From Shewanella benthica KT99 (lineage in GTDB: Bacteria > Pseudomonadota > Gammaproteobacteria > Enterobacterales > Shewanellaceae), in the NCBI RefSeq assembly GCF_000172075.1, contig NZ_ABIC01000008.1:82306-146305 (forward strand): a stretch of DNA of 64,000 nt, read 5' to 3'. Every line of letters starts with the position of its first letter. Within the stretch, counting starts at the first letter, position 1. Of this stretch, positions 7,937 to 17,707 are shown in pieces. The notes under the pieces were generated by a model that searched no databases, was not told the DNA's origin, and saw only the letters and a list, made by a program, of their open reading frames with translations. The translations under genes and the position numbers were made by a program.

Positions 7937-9189
7937 GTGTTGTTGCCTTCTTTGGTGATTACGAATAAATGAATAGGATTTTCCGCCTGATAACGCTGGT
8001 AATGCGCCAGAGGCTGAGAGACTGAACTTTGCAACATCATGACTTCATAGATATATTTATTTGATTTACACAGCTCAAAAAACTCACTGACACTGTCTAA
8101 GGTCACGGCCGAGAGGATAAGTTTTCCGCCTGGGGTTAATCTACTCATCACTTCTGCGACTATGCCCTTGATTTGACCCCGACTGCCGCCCACAAATACC
8201 GCATCAGGAGCTGGCAAGTCTGCCAAGCCTAAAGGCGCCTTGGTTTCGATGAGTGTAAGGTTGTCAACTCTGTGACCTTGCTTATTTTGTTGAATGACCG
8301 GCACACACTCAGGATTACATTCCAGTGCATAGACGCTGCCATCCCACGCCTGCTTGGCCGCTTCGATCGCGATTGAGCCGGAAGCGGATCCAATGTCCCA
8401 CATCACGCTCTTGGGAGTCAGCGCTAAACGAGCCACCACTACCGCACGAATATTAGCCTTAGTGATCAAACCATTTAATGGCGTAAGCACCTCATAACTT
8501 GAGTCAGGGCAATGCATCGCCAAACCACCCCAATAGGGCTGTTCTTGGCGCTGCAGCAACAGCACATTGAGGGACTCGATGTCTTCTGTCGACGTACCCG
8601 CAAGCTCGGCAACAGAAAACTCTCTGATCCGCTCTTTAATACCGCCTAAATGTTCGCATAACACCAGACGCCACTGAGTTTCATCATAGTCAAGTAAGTA
8701 CTGAGCTATCACCACAGGGTTATGTTCATTGTCGGTCATCAAGGCAAAATTATCGCCTTGCTGTATGCGGGTCACCAGTCCAGCCATTGGACGGCAATGC
8801 AATGAAATAACCTTGATATCATCCGAAGGCATTAAGGCTTTAGCACAGGCCAATTGCACGCTGCTTGGAGATGTAATGACCTCGACATCTATGTTTGTAC
8901 CCGCGGCGGCGACCATAGTAAGTAATCGCTTACCTATGCCAAAAAATAATGGGTCACCGGATGCTAACACACAGATATCACGGGTTTTTGCCACTTCAAT
9001 CAGCTTAGATAAGTAGTCATTAAGACCACTGATAAATTCTAATTTCTCACCGCTAAATTGTGGAAAAAAATGTAGGTGACGGGTTGCACCTGCCAATAAT
9101 TCGGCTTGAGCGACGGCGTTCATCGCGCGGCTGGTTAAACTAAGGCAACCATCATCACCTATGCCAATCAATGTAATACTACCGGTCAT
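7933..9189 (-). CDS. cbiET: Bifunctional cobalt-precorrin-7 methyltransferase / C15-methyltransferase-decarboxylase (CbiE-CbiT)
   Basis: 418 residues, the length of fused CobL. Residues 1-205 are CbiE: ITLIGIGDDGCLSL, ELLAGATRHLHFF and VLASGDPLFFGIGKRL. Residues about 220-418 are CbiT, a class I methyltransferase, with LTPKSVMWDIGSASGSIAIEAA as the SAM motif, VYALECNPE as the acidic end of strand 2 and APDAVFVGGSRG. Together they methylate C5 and C15 and decarboxylate the acetate side chain. It overlaps cbiC and cbiL by four bases each. Confidence 0.95.
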   Translation of the reverse strand: MTGSITLIGIGDDGCLSLTSRAMNAVAQAELLAGATRHLHFFPQFSGEKLEFISGLNDYLSKLIEVAKTRDICVLASGDPLFFGIGKRLLTMVAAAGTNIDVEVITSPSSVQLACAKALMPSDDIKVISLHCRPMAGLVTRIQQGDNFALMTDNEHNPVVIAQYLLDYDETQWRLVLCEHLGGIKERIREFSVAELAGTSTEDIESLNVLLLQRQEQPYWGGLAMHCPDSSYEVLTPLNGLITKANIRAVVVARLALTPKSVMWDIGSASGSIAIEAAKQAWDGSVYALECNPECVPVIQQNKQGHRVDNLTLIETKAPLGLADLPAPDAVFVGGSRGQIKGIVAEVMSRLTPGGKLILSAVTLDSVSEFFELCKSNKYIYEVMMLQSSVSQPLAHYQRYQAENPIHLFVITKEGNNT

Positions 9190-9830
9190 TTTGCGGCCTC
9201 AATCATAAGAGCATGCACAGTGGACACCACCAGAGGGCTGCCCCCCTTGCGTCCCAATGACGCGATGAAAGGCACTCGGTCTTGCCCGACTAATGCCGCT
9301 TTTGACTCTATGGCCTTAACAAAACCGACGGGAATACCGATCACCAACGCAGGGGTAACTTCACCCGCTTCGACCATTCTCAGGATTTCAAATAATGCAG
9401 TGGGGGCATTGCCCACACCGACAATGGCTCCATCTAGCAAGCCTAAATCTCGTGCTTTACGCATTGCCGTGACCGCGCGAGTGCCACCCGACTCGATGGC
9501 GCTAGCGATGACATCTTCATCGCTGATAAAACAGCGAGCAGTATTGCCAAATCGCGCCATACGACGCTCACTCAGGCCGGCGATGATCATAGATACATCG
9601 GCAACAATCGGACAACCTTGCCTGATAGCTACTAAGGCAGACTCGATTGCATCGGCACTGAAATTAAATAATTTGCCAAACTCAAAGTCACCGCTGGTAT
9701 GGATCGCTCGGCGCACGACAGACCATTGTTCACTGGTAAATGCGTGGTCGCCGATTTCCATGTCTATGATTGAGAATGAATCCGCTTCTATTTCGCGGCC
9801 TTTGGCCGTGATCTGTTGCATATTGTCCAT
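9186..9830 (-). CDS. cbiC: Cobalt-precorrin-8 methylmutase
   Basis: 214 residues, the normal CbiC/CobH length. It has IEADSFSIIDME near the start, AIHTSGDFEFGKLFNFS containing the catalytic histidine of the family (RxIHTxGD), DVSMIIAGLSERRMARFGN and the C-terminal VGVGNAPTALFEILRMVEAG ... GIPVGFVKAIESKAAL ... RKGGSPLVVSTVHAL. It moves the methyl group from C11 to C12 to give cobyrinic acid. The start meets the cbiD stop at base 9830. Confidence 0.95.
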   Translation of the reverse strand: MDNMQQITAKGREIEADSFSIIDMEIGDHAFTSEQWSVVRRAIHTSGDFEFGKLFNFSADAIESALVAIRQGCPIVADVSMIIAGLSERRMARFGNTARCFISDEDVIASAIESGGTRAVTAMRKARDLGLLDGAIVGVGNAPTALFEILRMVEAGEVTPALVIGIPVGFVKAIESKAALVGQDRVPFIASLGRKGGSPLVVSTVHALMIEAAK

Positions 9831-10939
9831 TAGATGTCTCCGTAATTAGCCAGTGCCAAGGTGGCGCCATCGTAATCGATGAGCCGCACCCGGACTGGTA
9901 ATTTATGGTGGGAATATGCAGCACAATTTTGCGCTGCTTTCAGGCAAAGATTTTGATAAAAATCAGGAAATAATTTGACAGGTAGCAATGACAACAAGTG
10001 GCGCCCGGTGTTTGCTTGAGACACTTTTTCAGTAAATTCGGCATCGGTGCCGTCGAGGCAATGGGCAATAGCGGCAAAATCTACGGCTCTGCCAGTCACG
10101 TGAGTCATCATGGTGCCACACACAAGCTTACACAACTTGCCTATCATCAATACCAGTTCGACTCGTGCAATCCCTTTCCTAACACTGGCTCTGAGCCCCA
10201 CGCCCATAAAATCGCCCACTTGAATAAAGGCAATATCGGCAAGTTGCGGGTGCAATATCATCGCCTGTTTTTCGGTGCGGCTGCCTGTGGTGAGAATCAA
10301 TTGGCTAAGCCCTTGACGCTTAGCGACCTCAACCCCTTGACGAACCGATGCCGCATAGGCAGAGGTAGAATAAGGATGGACCGTACCCCGAGTGCCTAAA
10401 ATTGACAGTCCACCGATTAAGCCCAGACGCTGGCCTATGGTTTGCTTCGCCAACTCTTCGCCGCCAGGTATGCTGATGGTCACATCGGCACCGTCCCAAT
10501 CATGCTCGGCGAGTAAGGGCAATAAATGTGAACATATCATCTGCCTAGGGACGGGATTAATCGCTGGCTCGCCAACGTTCAGCTCCAGCCCAGGTAGAGT
10601 GACAGTCGCAACGCCTTCACCCGCGAAGAAATGGATCCCAGCACTATGGGTCAGGGTTACCTTGGCGATAATTTCGGCACCATGAGTACAATCGGGATCA
10701 TCGCCGGCATCTTTGATAACACTCGCCACCGCCGTCAAATCATCATTAACCGGCAAATGGCTAACGTCGAAACTGACACGCTGCCCTATGGGCAAGAGTA
10801 TTTCGATTTGAGTGGATTTTGTAGGCTCGAGTAACTGTGTTACGGCAGCAACGGCAGCGGCTGTGGCACAGGCTCCTGTGGTGTAGCCTTTACGAAGCTC
10901 CGCACGATTCCGGCTCCGGCGAATGCGAGTTACCGACAT
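9830..10939 (-). CDS. cbiD: Cobalt-precorrin-5B C1-methyltransferase
   Basis: 369 residues, normal for CbiD. N-terminal LRKGYTTGACATAAAVAA is the family signature; VTLPGLELNVGEPAINPVPRQMI, IGGLSILGTRGTVHPYSTSAYAASVRQG and ILTTGSRTEKQAM follow. CbiD methylates C1 in the anaerobic route and does not occur in the oxygen-dependent Pseudomonas-type pathway. It is the first gene of the operon, 145 bases from the 3' edge of the cobalamin riboswitch, so the riboswitch controls the whole cluster. Confidence 0.95.
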   Translation of the reverse strand: MSVTRIRRSRNRAELRKGYTTGACATAAAVAAVTQLLEPTKSTQIEILLPIGQRVSFDVSHLPVNDDLTAVASVIKDAGDDPDCTHGAEIIAKVTLTHSAGIHFFAGEGVATVTLPGLELNVGEPAINPVPRQMICSHLLPLLAEHDWDGADVTISIPGGEELAKQTIGQRLGLIGGLSILGTRGTVHPYSTSAYAASVRQGVEVAKRQGLSQLILTTGSRTEKQAMILHPQLADIAFIQVGDFMGVGLRASVRKGIARVELVLMIGKLCKLVCGTMMTHVTGRAVDFAAIAHCLDGTDAEFTEKVSQANTGRHLLSLLPVKLFPDFYQNLCLKAAQNCAAYSHHKLPVRVRLIDYDGATLALANYGDI

Positions 10940-11083
10940 TAAACGGCCAAGACCAAAGAACGTAAGAATTTGATAATAAGTGACAAAACAGACATCTCGT
11001 AGTATGAATTAGTGAAATGCTGAAATCTGGGAGATAAAAAGGAATTATACCTTACCGAGAGCGCCCGCCCGGTTCCAGCTAAC

Positions 11084-11309
11084 TAGATGAGGCGGGTATC
11101 CTGGCTCCTGAATCCCCTTAGCTTATCTAGTGCCACGGGATACTCAGTTACAGTTGCGGGTACAGCCCAGACTTTAAATCTGGTTCCCCTTTAAACCTTG
11201 CGGTTCCTCAATATGTTGGAGAGTATAGTTAGCTCGAAAGAGCATTTCTCGGAGTGTGATCACACTCGATGCCGACTTCAACTGAAACTGAGAGGCCACG
11301 CAACATCTA
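11084..11309 (-). promoter_or_regulatory. Cobalamin (B12) riboswitch
   Basis: Read on the minus strand, the conserved core is plain: GGGGAACC, then GGCTGTACCCGCAACTGT, then the GCCAC-like GTGGCACT, and finally the B12 box AGCCAGGATACCCGCC (about 11091-11106). I place P1 by pairing TAGATG (11304-11309, read as CATCTA on the plus strand) with CATCTA just after the B12 box (11084-11089); this pairing is my inference. Downstream, GGGCGG (about 11065-11072) could pair with the CCCGCC of the B12 box, and a TTCCTTTTT run follows, so an alternative fold or terminator may form the expression platform. A perfect 16-base palindrome, GAGTGTGATCACACTC, lies at 11252-11267 in the variable 5' part. Confidence 0.88.
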
Positions 11310-11544
11310 CTGGCTTTCCTCACAAAATAATGAGAGCTAGATCATGATTTTAACATTTTTTACTGACCTAATAGCATGAGACTAAAGGGATATCATCTCT
11401 CGGTCGTTTAGCCATCTTGTAAGAAATGGTTATGCTCAAATAAGCTGTCCCCTGCGATATTGCTGCAGATTGTGAGTCAAAATGGTGTTGATCGTTATCC
11501 AAGAGCATTGGGGTCGACTCCGGTCAACCAGGTTTTACACACTT
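11310..11544. other. Spacer between riboswitch and CRISPR array, no gene seen
   Basis: AT-rich, no credible reading frame. It should contain the promoter of the cobalamin operon (minus strand) and any trailer of the CRISPR transcript. An imperfect hairpin, CTGGCT-TTC-CTCA with TGAGAGCTAG, lies at about 11311-11341. The array ends here with an intact repeat, so there is no degenerate terminal repeat to mark the distal edge. Confidence 0.5.
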
Positions 11545-14500
11545 TTTCTAAGCTGCCTGTGCGGCAGTGAACTATGATGCTTCTGTCTAAACGCAATTCA
11601 TTATTTTCTAAGCTGCCTGTGCGGCAGTGAACAACTGTCAGATGGTTAGCGTGGTATCACTTGATTTCTAAGCTGCCTGTGCGGCAGTGAACTTTCAGCT
11701 CTTGAATCTCTGGCGTTTCATTTATTTCTAAGCTGCCTGTGCGGCAGTGAACCGCCCATCATAAAACCATTAGTTTTCCAAATCTTTCTAAGCTGCCTGT
11801 GCGGCAGTGAACCTTATTACAATAATGGATATACGTCCTTACATTTTCTAAGCTGCCTGTGCGGCAGTGAACGTTTACGCCGCTTTAGAGTGGTTCATTT
11901 GGGGTTTCTAAGCTGCCTGTGCGGCAGTGAACAGAGAGCCATTTGGAAACTGTTTTCACCTGATTTTCTAAGCTGCCTGTGCGGCAGTGAACGTTTAAGG
12001 TGCACAATGAGATATAACGCTGAATTTCTAAGCTGCCTGTGCGGCAGTGAACCATCGGTAACAATTAAGGCTATTTCGAAAATATTTCTAAGCTGCCTGT
12101 GCGGCAGTGAACAACAGCGCCCGCAATGAGGCGTTTGATTTACTTTTCTAAGCTGCCTGTGCGGCAGTGAACAGTGATTCTTTACGTTCCTTTTTATCAT
12201 TGTATTTCTAAGCTGCCTGTGCGGCAGTGAACTAGTTAGTTGATATAAAGAAGCCCTCGATTGATTTCTAAGCTGCCTGTGCGGCAGTGAACTATTGCAT
12301 CAGCTAATATCCCGTCACCGCTTTTTTCTAAGCTGCCTGTGCGGCAGTGAACTGGCACTGGAGGAGAGGTAAGAGTATTTAAAGTTTTCTAAGCTGCCTG
12401 TGCGGCAGTGAACGTAGTCCCTTCTAAATAAGTTGTACCCTATCGTTTCTAAGCTGCCTGTGCGGCAGTGAACTCGTTGTGTTAGTGGTTAGTGTCAAGC
12501 CTTGCTTTCTAAGCTGCCTGTGCGGCAGTGAACAGAATCAGCAGCAATACAATGCACCGCAGCAATTTCTAAGCTGCCTGTGCGGCAGTGAACGCCATAA
12601 AGAAAAGGCGATCACCAATCTTAATTTTCTAAGCTGCCTGTGCGGCAGTGAACACTTAGCTGCTAACTCTATAGCCTTCTCGCAATTTCTAAGCTGCCTG
12701 TGCGGCAGTGAACAGGAGATAATAAATGACGAATAAGCAGACATCTTTCTAAGCTGCCTGTGCGGCAGTGAACACGTTTTCAACTTTCATCATTGACGTT
12801 AGAGATTTCTAAGCTGCCTGTGCGGCAGTGAACGTTGTAAGAATCGGATAAATATTCATCAAGAATTTCTAAGCTGCCTGTGCGGCAGTGAACGCTAGCT
12901 CTGTGGCTTCCTCGCACCATATCGATTTCTAAGCTGCCTGTGCGGCAGTGAACCATTGCTTGCGTGAATACCGGCTTAATTGTTATTTCTAAGCTGCCTG
13001 TGCGGCAGTGAACGTAAAGCCATCCAGCAAGCTTATCTTCGCTGTTTTCTAAGCTGCCTGTGCGGCAGTGAACACTAACCATTAACGCCCCATAACGGGG
13101 CAATAGTTTCTAAGCTGCCTGTGCGGCAGTGAACCTAGATATGCTTGAAGTCGATGAGGCTTTAACTTTCTAAGCTGCCTGTGCGGCAGTGAACGTTGAA
13201 TGAGAAATCACCTATGTTTAGCTCTATTTCTAAGCTGCCTGTGCGGCAGTGAACTGTTGTCTTGTGCGTCCAAGTCCCCTCTAATGTTTCTAAGCTGCCT
13301 GTGCGGCAGTGAACGCTACAGGTTCGCAAATAATAATGTCTGGCATTTTCTAAGCTGCCTGTGCGGCAGTGAACAGAATATAGTTTTGCCGCTATAATTA
13401 ACTACATTTCTAAGCTGCCTGTGCGGCAGTGAACGGCGTCCTTTTCAATCTGCCCACTCTCTGCAATTTCTAAGCTGCCTGTGCGGCAGTGAACGAAGAT
13501 TACGCACCGAACATTAAAACCGAAGATTTCTAAGCTGCCTGTGCGGCAGTGAACGCTCACCATTAAGCCTGTACCCTTCGTTGTCATTTCTAAGCTGCCT
13601 GTGCGGCAGTGAACCTATAAGCTGGTAAAGAACATCCTCATAAAATTTTCTAAGCTGCCTGTGCGGCAGTGAACTTTTAAACTAATTAACGCGCCTTCGG
13701 GCGCAAATTTCTAAGCTGCCTGTGCGGCAGTGAACATGTCTTTCATTTCCATAGAGCCAACATAAACTTTCTAAGCTGCCTGTGCGGCAGTGAACACGCC
13801 AACCCCTGCAACATGTTTCAATACATTTTTCTAAGCTGCCTGTGCGGCAGTGAACGGTAGCAAATCAAATCACTAAATGGGCTAAGGTTTCTAAGCTGCC
13901 TGTGCGGCAGTGAACACGCAGCAAACAACCTCCCCGTATCTTCTTCTTTTTCTAAGCTGCCTGTGCGGCAGTGAACAATTTACCCACCTTACCACCAAAC
14001 ATCTAGCCTTTCTAAGCTGCCTGTGCGGCAGTGAACCAAACGACTCAGAAACAACTCTAGGGTTGACATTTCTAAGCTGCCTGTGCGGCAGTGAACAATA
14101 ACTTATCACCCTTCTCTAACTTCTCAGGTTTCTAAGCTGCCTGTGCGGCAGTGAACTTCTTGCAGCTGCAATAACGTAAGCGATTTAATTTCTAAGCTGC
14201 CTGTGCGGCAGTGAACCACTACTTGCTGACCAGTTAAATACTGCTGTCTTTCTAAGCTGCCTGTGCGGCAGTGAACATATCGTGCCATTTATCAGGCGCA
14301 TCGAAGCGTTTCTAAGCTGCCTGTGCGGCAGTGAACGTTGGACTATTCCCGTAAAATTGTCTTACATTTTTCTAAGCTGCCTGTGCGGCAGTGAACGTTT
14401 TATAAGGGTTTTTAGCTCTCATCACCTGTTTCTAAGCTGCCTGTGCGGCAGTGAACAAGTGAAAACGGGCTAGATTTAACTGCCATTGAGTTTCTAAGCT

Positions 14501-15000
14501 GCCTGTGCGGCAGTGAACTAATCGATTTTTGGCGTTTGGTGTCACAAAGTTTTCTAAGCTGCCTGTGCGGCAGTGAACTATTTAATCACCGTTGTCATTT
14601 CAAGGTAATATTTCTAAGCTGCCTGTGCGGCAGTGAACTCATGTATGGTAGCGGTGCGGCTGGTATACGTTTTCTAAGCTGCCTGTGCGGCAGTGAACCG
14701 CCGCTTTAACGATTTGTTTGGCCTCCTTATTTTCTAAGCTGCCTGTGCGGCAGTGAACATATGGATCTATACTTCTTTTGAGTATGCGTTTTTTCTAAGC
14801 TGCCTGTGCGGCAGTGAACCAACAGTTATTTAATCACCGTTGTCATTTCAATTTCTAAGCTGCCTGTGCGGCAGTGAACACAACATTTGGTAGTATATTT
14901 AATCCATCGAACTTTCTAAGCTGCCTGTGCGGCAGTGAACCAATCTGTACGGAATATTTCAGCATCACTAAATTTCTAAGCTGCCTGTGCGGCAGTGAAC
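11545..15000 (-). CRISPR. Type I-F CRISPR array, 58 repeats and 57 spacers
   Basis: Counted by hand: 58 copies of a 28-base repeat, all identical by eye, the first at 14973-15000 and the last at 11545-11572. In crRNA sense (minus strand) the repeat begins GTTCACTGCCGCACAGG and ends CAGCTTAGAAA, the standard I-F repeat with stem CTGCC/GGCAG recognised by Cas6f. Fifty spacers are 32 bases, six are 33 (12353, 13074, 13675, 13916, 14759, 14880) and one is 34 (14457); these lengths add exactly to the 3456-base array. The strand is set by the repeat orientation and by cas6f lying at the 15000 end. Two spacers overlap in target (14579-14610 and 14820-14851). The frames with repeated FLSCLCGSE or SLPHRQLR are repeat translations, not genes. 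Confidence 0.99.
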
Positions 15001-15130
15001 AATAGACTATCAGCACAAAAATAAGTTACAACAAGTCTTTAGGCTAAAAATACCTATTTAACCTTCTGAAAAGCGACTTGTTGTAACCTGTTGTTTTATA
15101 TCATATTGTAAGATAGAGAAAAATAAAGGG
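15001..15130 (-). promoter_or_regulatory. CRISPR leader with inverted repeat
   Basis: AT-rich 130-base segment between the cas6f stop and the first repeat, where I-F leaders lie. It contains a perfect 13-base inverted repeat, GTTACAACAAGTC at 15025-15037 and GACTTGTTGTAAC at 15075-15087, 37 bases apart, plus a further CTGTTGTTTTAT. It would hold the array promoter and the integration-host-factor and Cas1-Cas2 docking sites known for I-F. Which of these roles the inverted repeat serves is not shown by the sequence. Confidence 0.75.
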
Positions 15131-15709
15131 TTAAAAGCAAGGTACTGTGGCTGCTTTGCTTAGGCCATAAGTATTAAATAGTCCTATTACAGGCGCTGGC
15201 ACACTATCTCTTTGAACGAAAAGTCGAAAGTTTTGCTCCTTGGATAGGCTTTTCATATTGATAAAAGGTAACTTACTCGCTTGTTCAGTAAACCCCTTAA
15301 AATAGGCAAGCGCTTGCTCAAGCGTTTCATCTTTTCGTTTAGCCCTACGCCTTGCCATACGCTCAATATTGGTGTCAAACTGCACACGTTTAAACACAGC
15401 ATATTGCGTTACAGAGCTAGGCACAGCTTTAATCGAGGTACAATGGGTGTAATCAGTGAACCGCTGCAACCATTGAGGTATATCTAGCGCTTGTAATGCC
15501 TGTTCTCTTACAGCAAAAAGTCGTAACTTACTCCCCAATGGGTAATTACCTTGGCTCCATTCTGGAAATGAAACCGCGACTGCTGAGGTATTATCTGCCG
15601 TTTTATGCTCAGCTAAAGCCAGATGTATTTGTTGATACACTTTTTGCCAAAGAAAACCTAAGTTAGCCTCAGCATCTGGCAACAAGGTAATATCGAGATA
15701 ATATTTCAT
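15131..15709 (-). CDS. cas6f: CRISPR endoribonuclease Cas6f (Csy4)
   Basis: 192 residues, the usual Csy4 size. It starts MKYYLDITLLPD and has the catalytic histidine at residue 29 (VYQQIHLALAE), the same number as in the Pseudomonas enzyme. VSFPEW and the arginine-rich helix RMARRRAKRK (about residues 119-128), which grips the repeat stem, are present, as is the C-terminal FRLFVQ ... YGLSKAATVPCF. It cuts pre-crRNA at the base of the repeat hairpin and stays bound as part of the Csy complex. It is the last cas gene, eight bases after csy3 and 130 bases before the array. Confidence 0.97.
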   Translation of the reverse strand: MKYYLDITLLPDAEANLGFLWQKVYQQIHLALAEHKTADNTSAVAVSFPEWSQGNYPLGSKLRLFAVREQALQALDIPQWLQRFTDYTHCTSIKAVPSSVTQYAVFKRVQFDTNIERMARRRAKRKDETLEQALAYFKGFTEQASKLPFINMKSLSKEQNFRLFVQRDSVPAPVIGLFNTYGLSKAATVPCF

Positions 15710-15717
15710 TCTCGCTC

Positions 15718-16740
15718 CTATTTATCGCTCTCGCCAAATACACCACCACGCACAATTACCGCCATGACGTAGTGTTGATCTTCAATGCGTTCAAGCTGTC
15801 CACCACGAGCCCAACTGTCAAAGAAGGTGTAAAAATCTTGTTTAGCTACGGGTGTGCGAAAAGCTTTACCGAGATTTGTTACAGCGCCGTAAGGTTCAAT
15901 TGCAATTGGCCCCGCACTGCTGCCACTGTCAAATTCCGGATACCAAGTATCGATAGTGCGCAGTGCATTACCAATTTTTTGTGAGTGCATAGCGGCAATA
16001 TCATTCACTGAATAAAGGATTTTACCTTTCGTGCCTTTGCCTTTATCCAACACCAATTCTTCACTTGGGTAAATATCTTGCGCCTTACCGACTTGTACAA
16101 AACAGTTAATATCCAGCATTAAAAAATCATCTTCACTGGCAAGAGCCTCAGCAATACGTGCCGCTAATTCATCCACAGCCGAGCTAGAATCATTAAAGTG
16201 GCGAGTACTAAATTTTGTGGCATCAAATGTCCAGCTTTGCGGCGCATTCTTATTTAATGCATTAACCTGCACTTCAATATTTTCAGCTCCGACGCGGTTG
16301 CGCCATAAGAAGCGCGCATTGGCTATATTTAACGCATAACGGCGTGCTAGCTCTTTACAGCCCTCACTGCCCAGATAATCATTTACTGCAGCACTGTAGC
16401 TTTCTTTAAAGAGCGCATTGTTACACGCTGATGGTTTAGCTAGACCACCTAATATCTTCAACGAAAAATTCAATTTTAGCGTGTCTTGCTCTGGTGCTAA
16501 TGCACAAGCATCAACGCGCTGTAAGTTGGCCTTTTCCACTTCTGCGTTTAACTTCACCGGGTCTTTTTGCACAGCGGGTTTTAAGCGATTCGAAATGGTG
16601 CCACGTACAGATTTTTCAATTAACGTTAATGGCGTGACGACACTTCTATCTTCCCAACACGTGCCATACATATAACCATCAGATGGGACGAGTTTTTTTT
16701 CAAATGCGAGTACCGATGCAATATTTTCTTTTTTAGCCAT
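15718..16740 (-). CDS. csy3: Csy3 (Cas7f), crRNA backbone subunit
   Basis: 340 residues. N-terminal ASVLAFEKKLVPSDGYMYGT and EDRSVVTPLTLIEKSVRGTIS, and later YGAVTNLGKAFRTP, are recognisable Csy3 stretches. In the known I-F complex, six copies form the helical backbone along the spacer. The start ATG at 16740 is 16 bases after the csy2 stop. No missing domain or shift is seen. Confidence 0.95.
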   Translation of the reverse strand: MAKKENIASVLAFEKKLVPSDGYMYGTCWEDRSVVTPLTLIEKSVRGTISNRLKPAVQKDPVKLNAEVEKANLQRVDACALAPEQDTLKLNFSLKILGGLAKPSACNNALFKESYSAAVNDYLGSEGCKELARRYALNIANARFLWRNRVGAENIEVQVNALNKNAPQSWTFDATKFSTRHFNDSSSAVDELAARIAEALASEDDFLMLDINCFVQVGKAQDIYPSEELVLDKGKGTKGKILYSVNDIAAMHSQKIGNALRTIDTWYPEFDSGSSAGPIAIEPYGAVTNLGKAFRTPVAKQDFYTFFDSWARGGQLERIEDQHYVMAVIVRGGVFGESDK

Positions 16741-16756
16741 GATAAATTTTCCTTAT

Positions 16757-17707
16757 TTAATAAAAGTCAGACCAATCGTCCGCTGAAGTTGGTTTTTGTA
16801 GAGAGTGAGTTTGTTGACAAACATATAAGTTATTTTCAGGTTCAATGGCGTAATGCCACATAATTTCGTTAAGTGAATTAATCCGATACGGCATTTTAAA
16901 TTCACCTAACGTAACAATACTTTCGGCAAATCGATGCGGAGTTTCTGGATCGCGTTGATTTTTAGCTTCGCCTAATTCCGTGATGCCATGAAATCCGGTG
17001 GCGATAGGCACTATCCAACCTGCCGGTTTGTCTTGATAGGTTTTTCGTTTAGCTTGCCAAGTGACATTACCGTCATCATCTTGTGTGCAACTTTGATGTA
17101 CGACTAAATAATCTAACAAAGCGTCCATGGCATCTTGACCACTTTCCATCGCTGCAATCATTAAATCACGGCGTTCAACCAGCGCATAACCCGGCATTAA
17201 TTGGCGTGTGAGCATAGCGAGATCAGACGCTTCACCCTCCTCAATTCGTTGAATGCTCGGCGCATGGAGCCCCTTAATATCACCACCTGCCATTTTCATA
17301 TGTCCATGCAGATGATGGGAAATCCGTTCTAATACTGCGACTTCATCGGTTTTATTTAGCCCATCAAGTTCCACCAGCAAGGTGACATCCAAATGACAAC
17401 GCGCTTCTTCAATAAACGCACTGCGTGAACCAGTTTTATCCAACGGATTACCTGTGCCGATAATTGAAGAAACATAATCACCGACACCTTTGTGAGTTTG
17501 CAGATCACATTGGTGACTAACAACGCCTGTCGCACTAAAGGTTAAATCAGCAAAACCGTCTTGATTTAACTTACGTTGCAGCGCATGCATTGCCCCTAAC
17601 CAAGCCGTCATTGCAGGGAAGCCTATGGTAAAAGGGCTGGATAGTGCATTGGCATTATGCACTTTAATATGTGGCAATATTAATAGGGTTTTTATTTCGC
17701 CGCTCAT
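16757..17707 (-). CDS. csy2: Csy2 (Cas5f), crRNA 5'-handle subunit
   Basis: 316 residues, the family length. It begins with the Csy2 stretch LLILPHIKVHNANALSSPFTIGFPAMTAWLGAMHAL, in which the FTIGFPAMTAW core is very characteristic. It pairs with Csy1 to cap the 5' handle of the crRNA. It overlaps the csy1 stop by four bases. C-terminal VTLGEFKMPYRINSLNEIMWHY is also typical. Confidence 0.95.
   Translation of the reverse strand: MSGEIKTLLILPHIKVHNANALSSPFTIGFPAMTAWLGAMHALQRKLNQDGFADLTFSATGVVSHQCDLQTHKGVGDYVSSIIGTGNPLDKTGSRSAFIEEARCHLDVTLLVELDGLNKTDEVAVLERISHHLHGHMKMAGGDIKGLHAPSIQRIEEGEASDLAMLTRQLMPGYALVERRDLMIAAMESGQDAMDALLDYLVVHQSCTQDDDGNVTWQAKRKTYQDKPAGWIVPIATGFHGITELGEAKNQRDPETPHRFAESIVTLGEFKMPYRINSLNEIMWHYAIEPENNLYVCQQTHSLQKPTSADDWSDFY

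Noticed and set aside
9220..9849. 209-residue plus-strand frame opposite cbiC
   Set aside because: Complement of a well-conserved gene; low-complexity composition and no ribosome site.
11252..11267. GAGTGTGATCACACTC as a CRP site
   Set aside because: The half-sites TGTGA and TCACA are not separated by six bases; it lies within the 5' part of the riboswitch transcript, where a hairpin is more likely.
11890..14473. Several 60-110 residue frames with repeated FLSCLCGSE, SLPHRQLR or VHCRTGSLE
   Set aside because: They are translations of the CRISPR repeat in different frames; no start signals or relatives.
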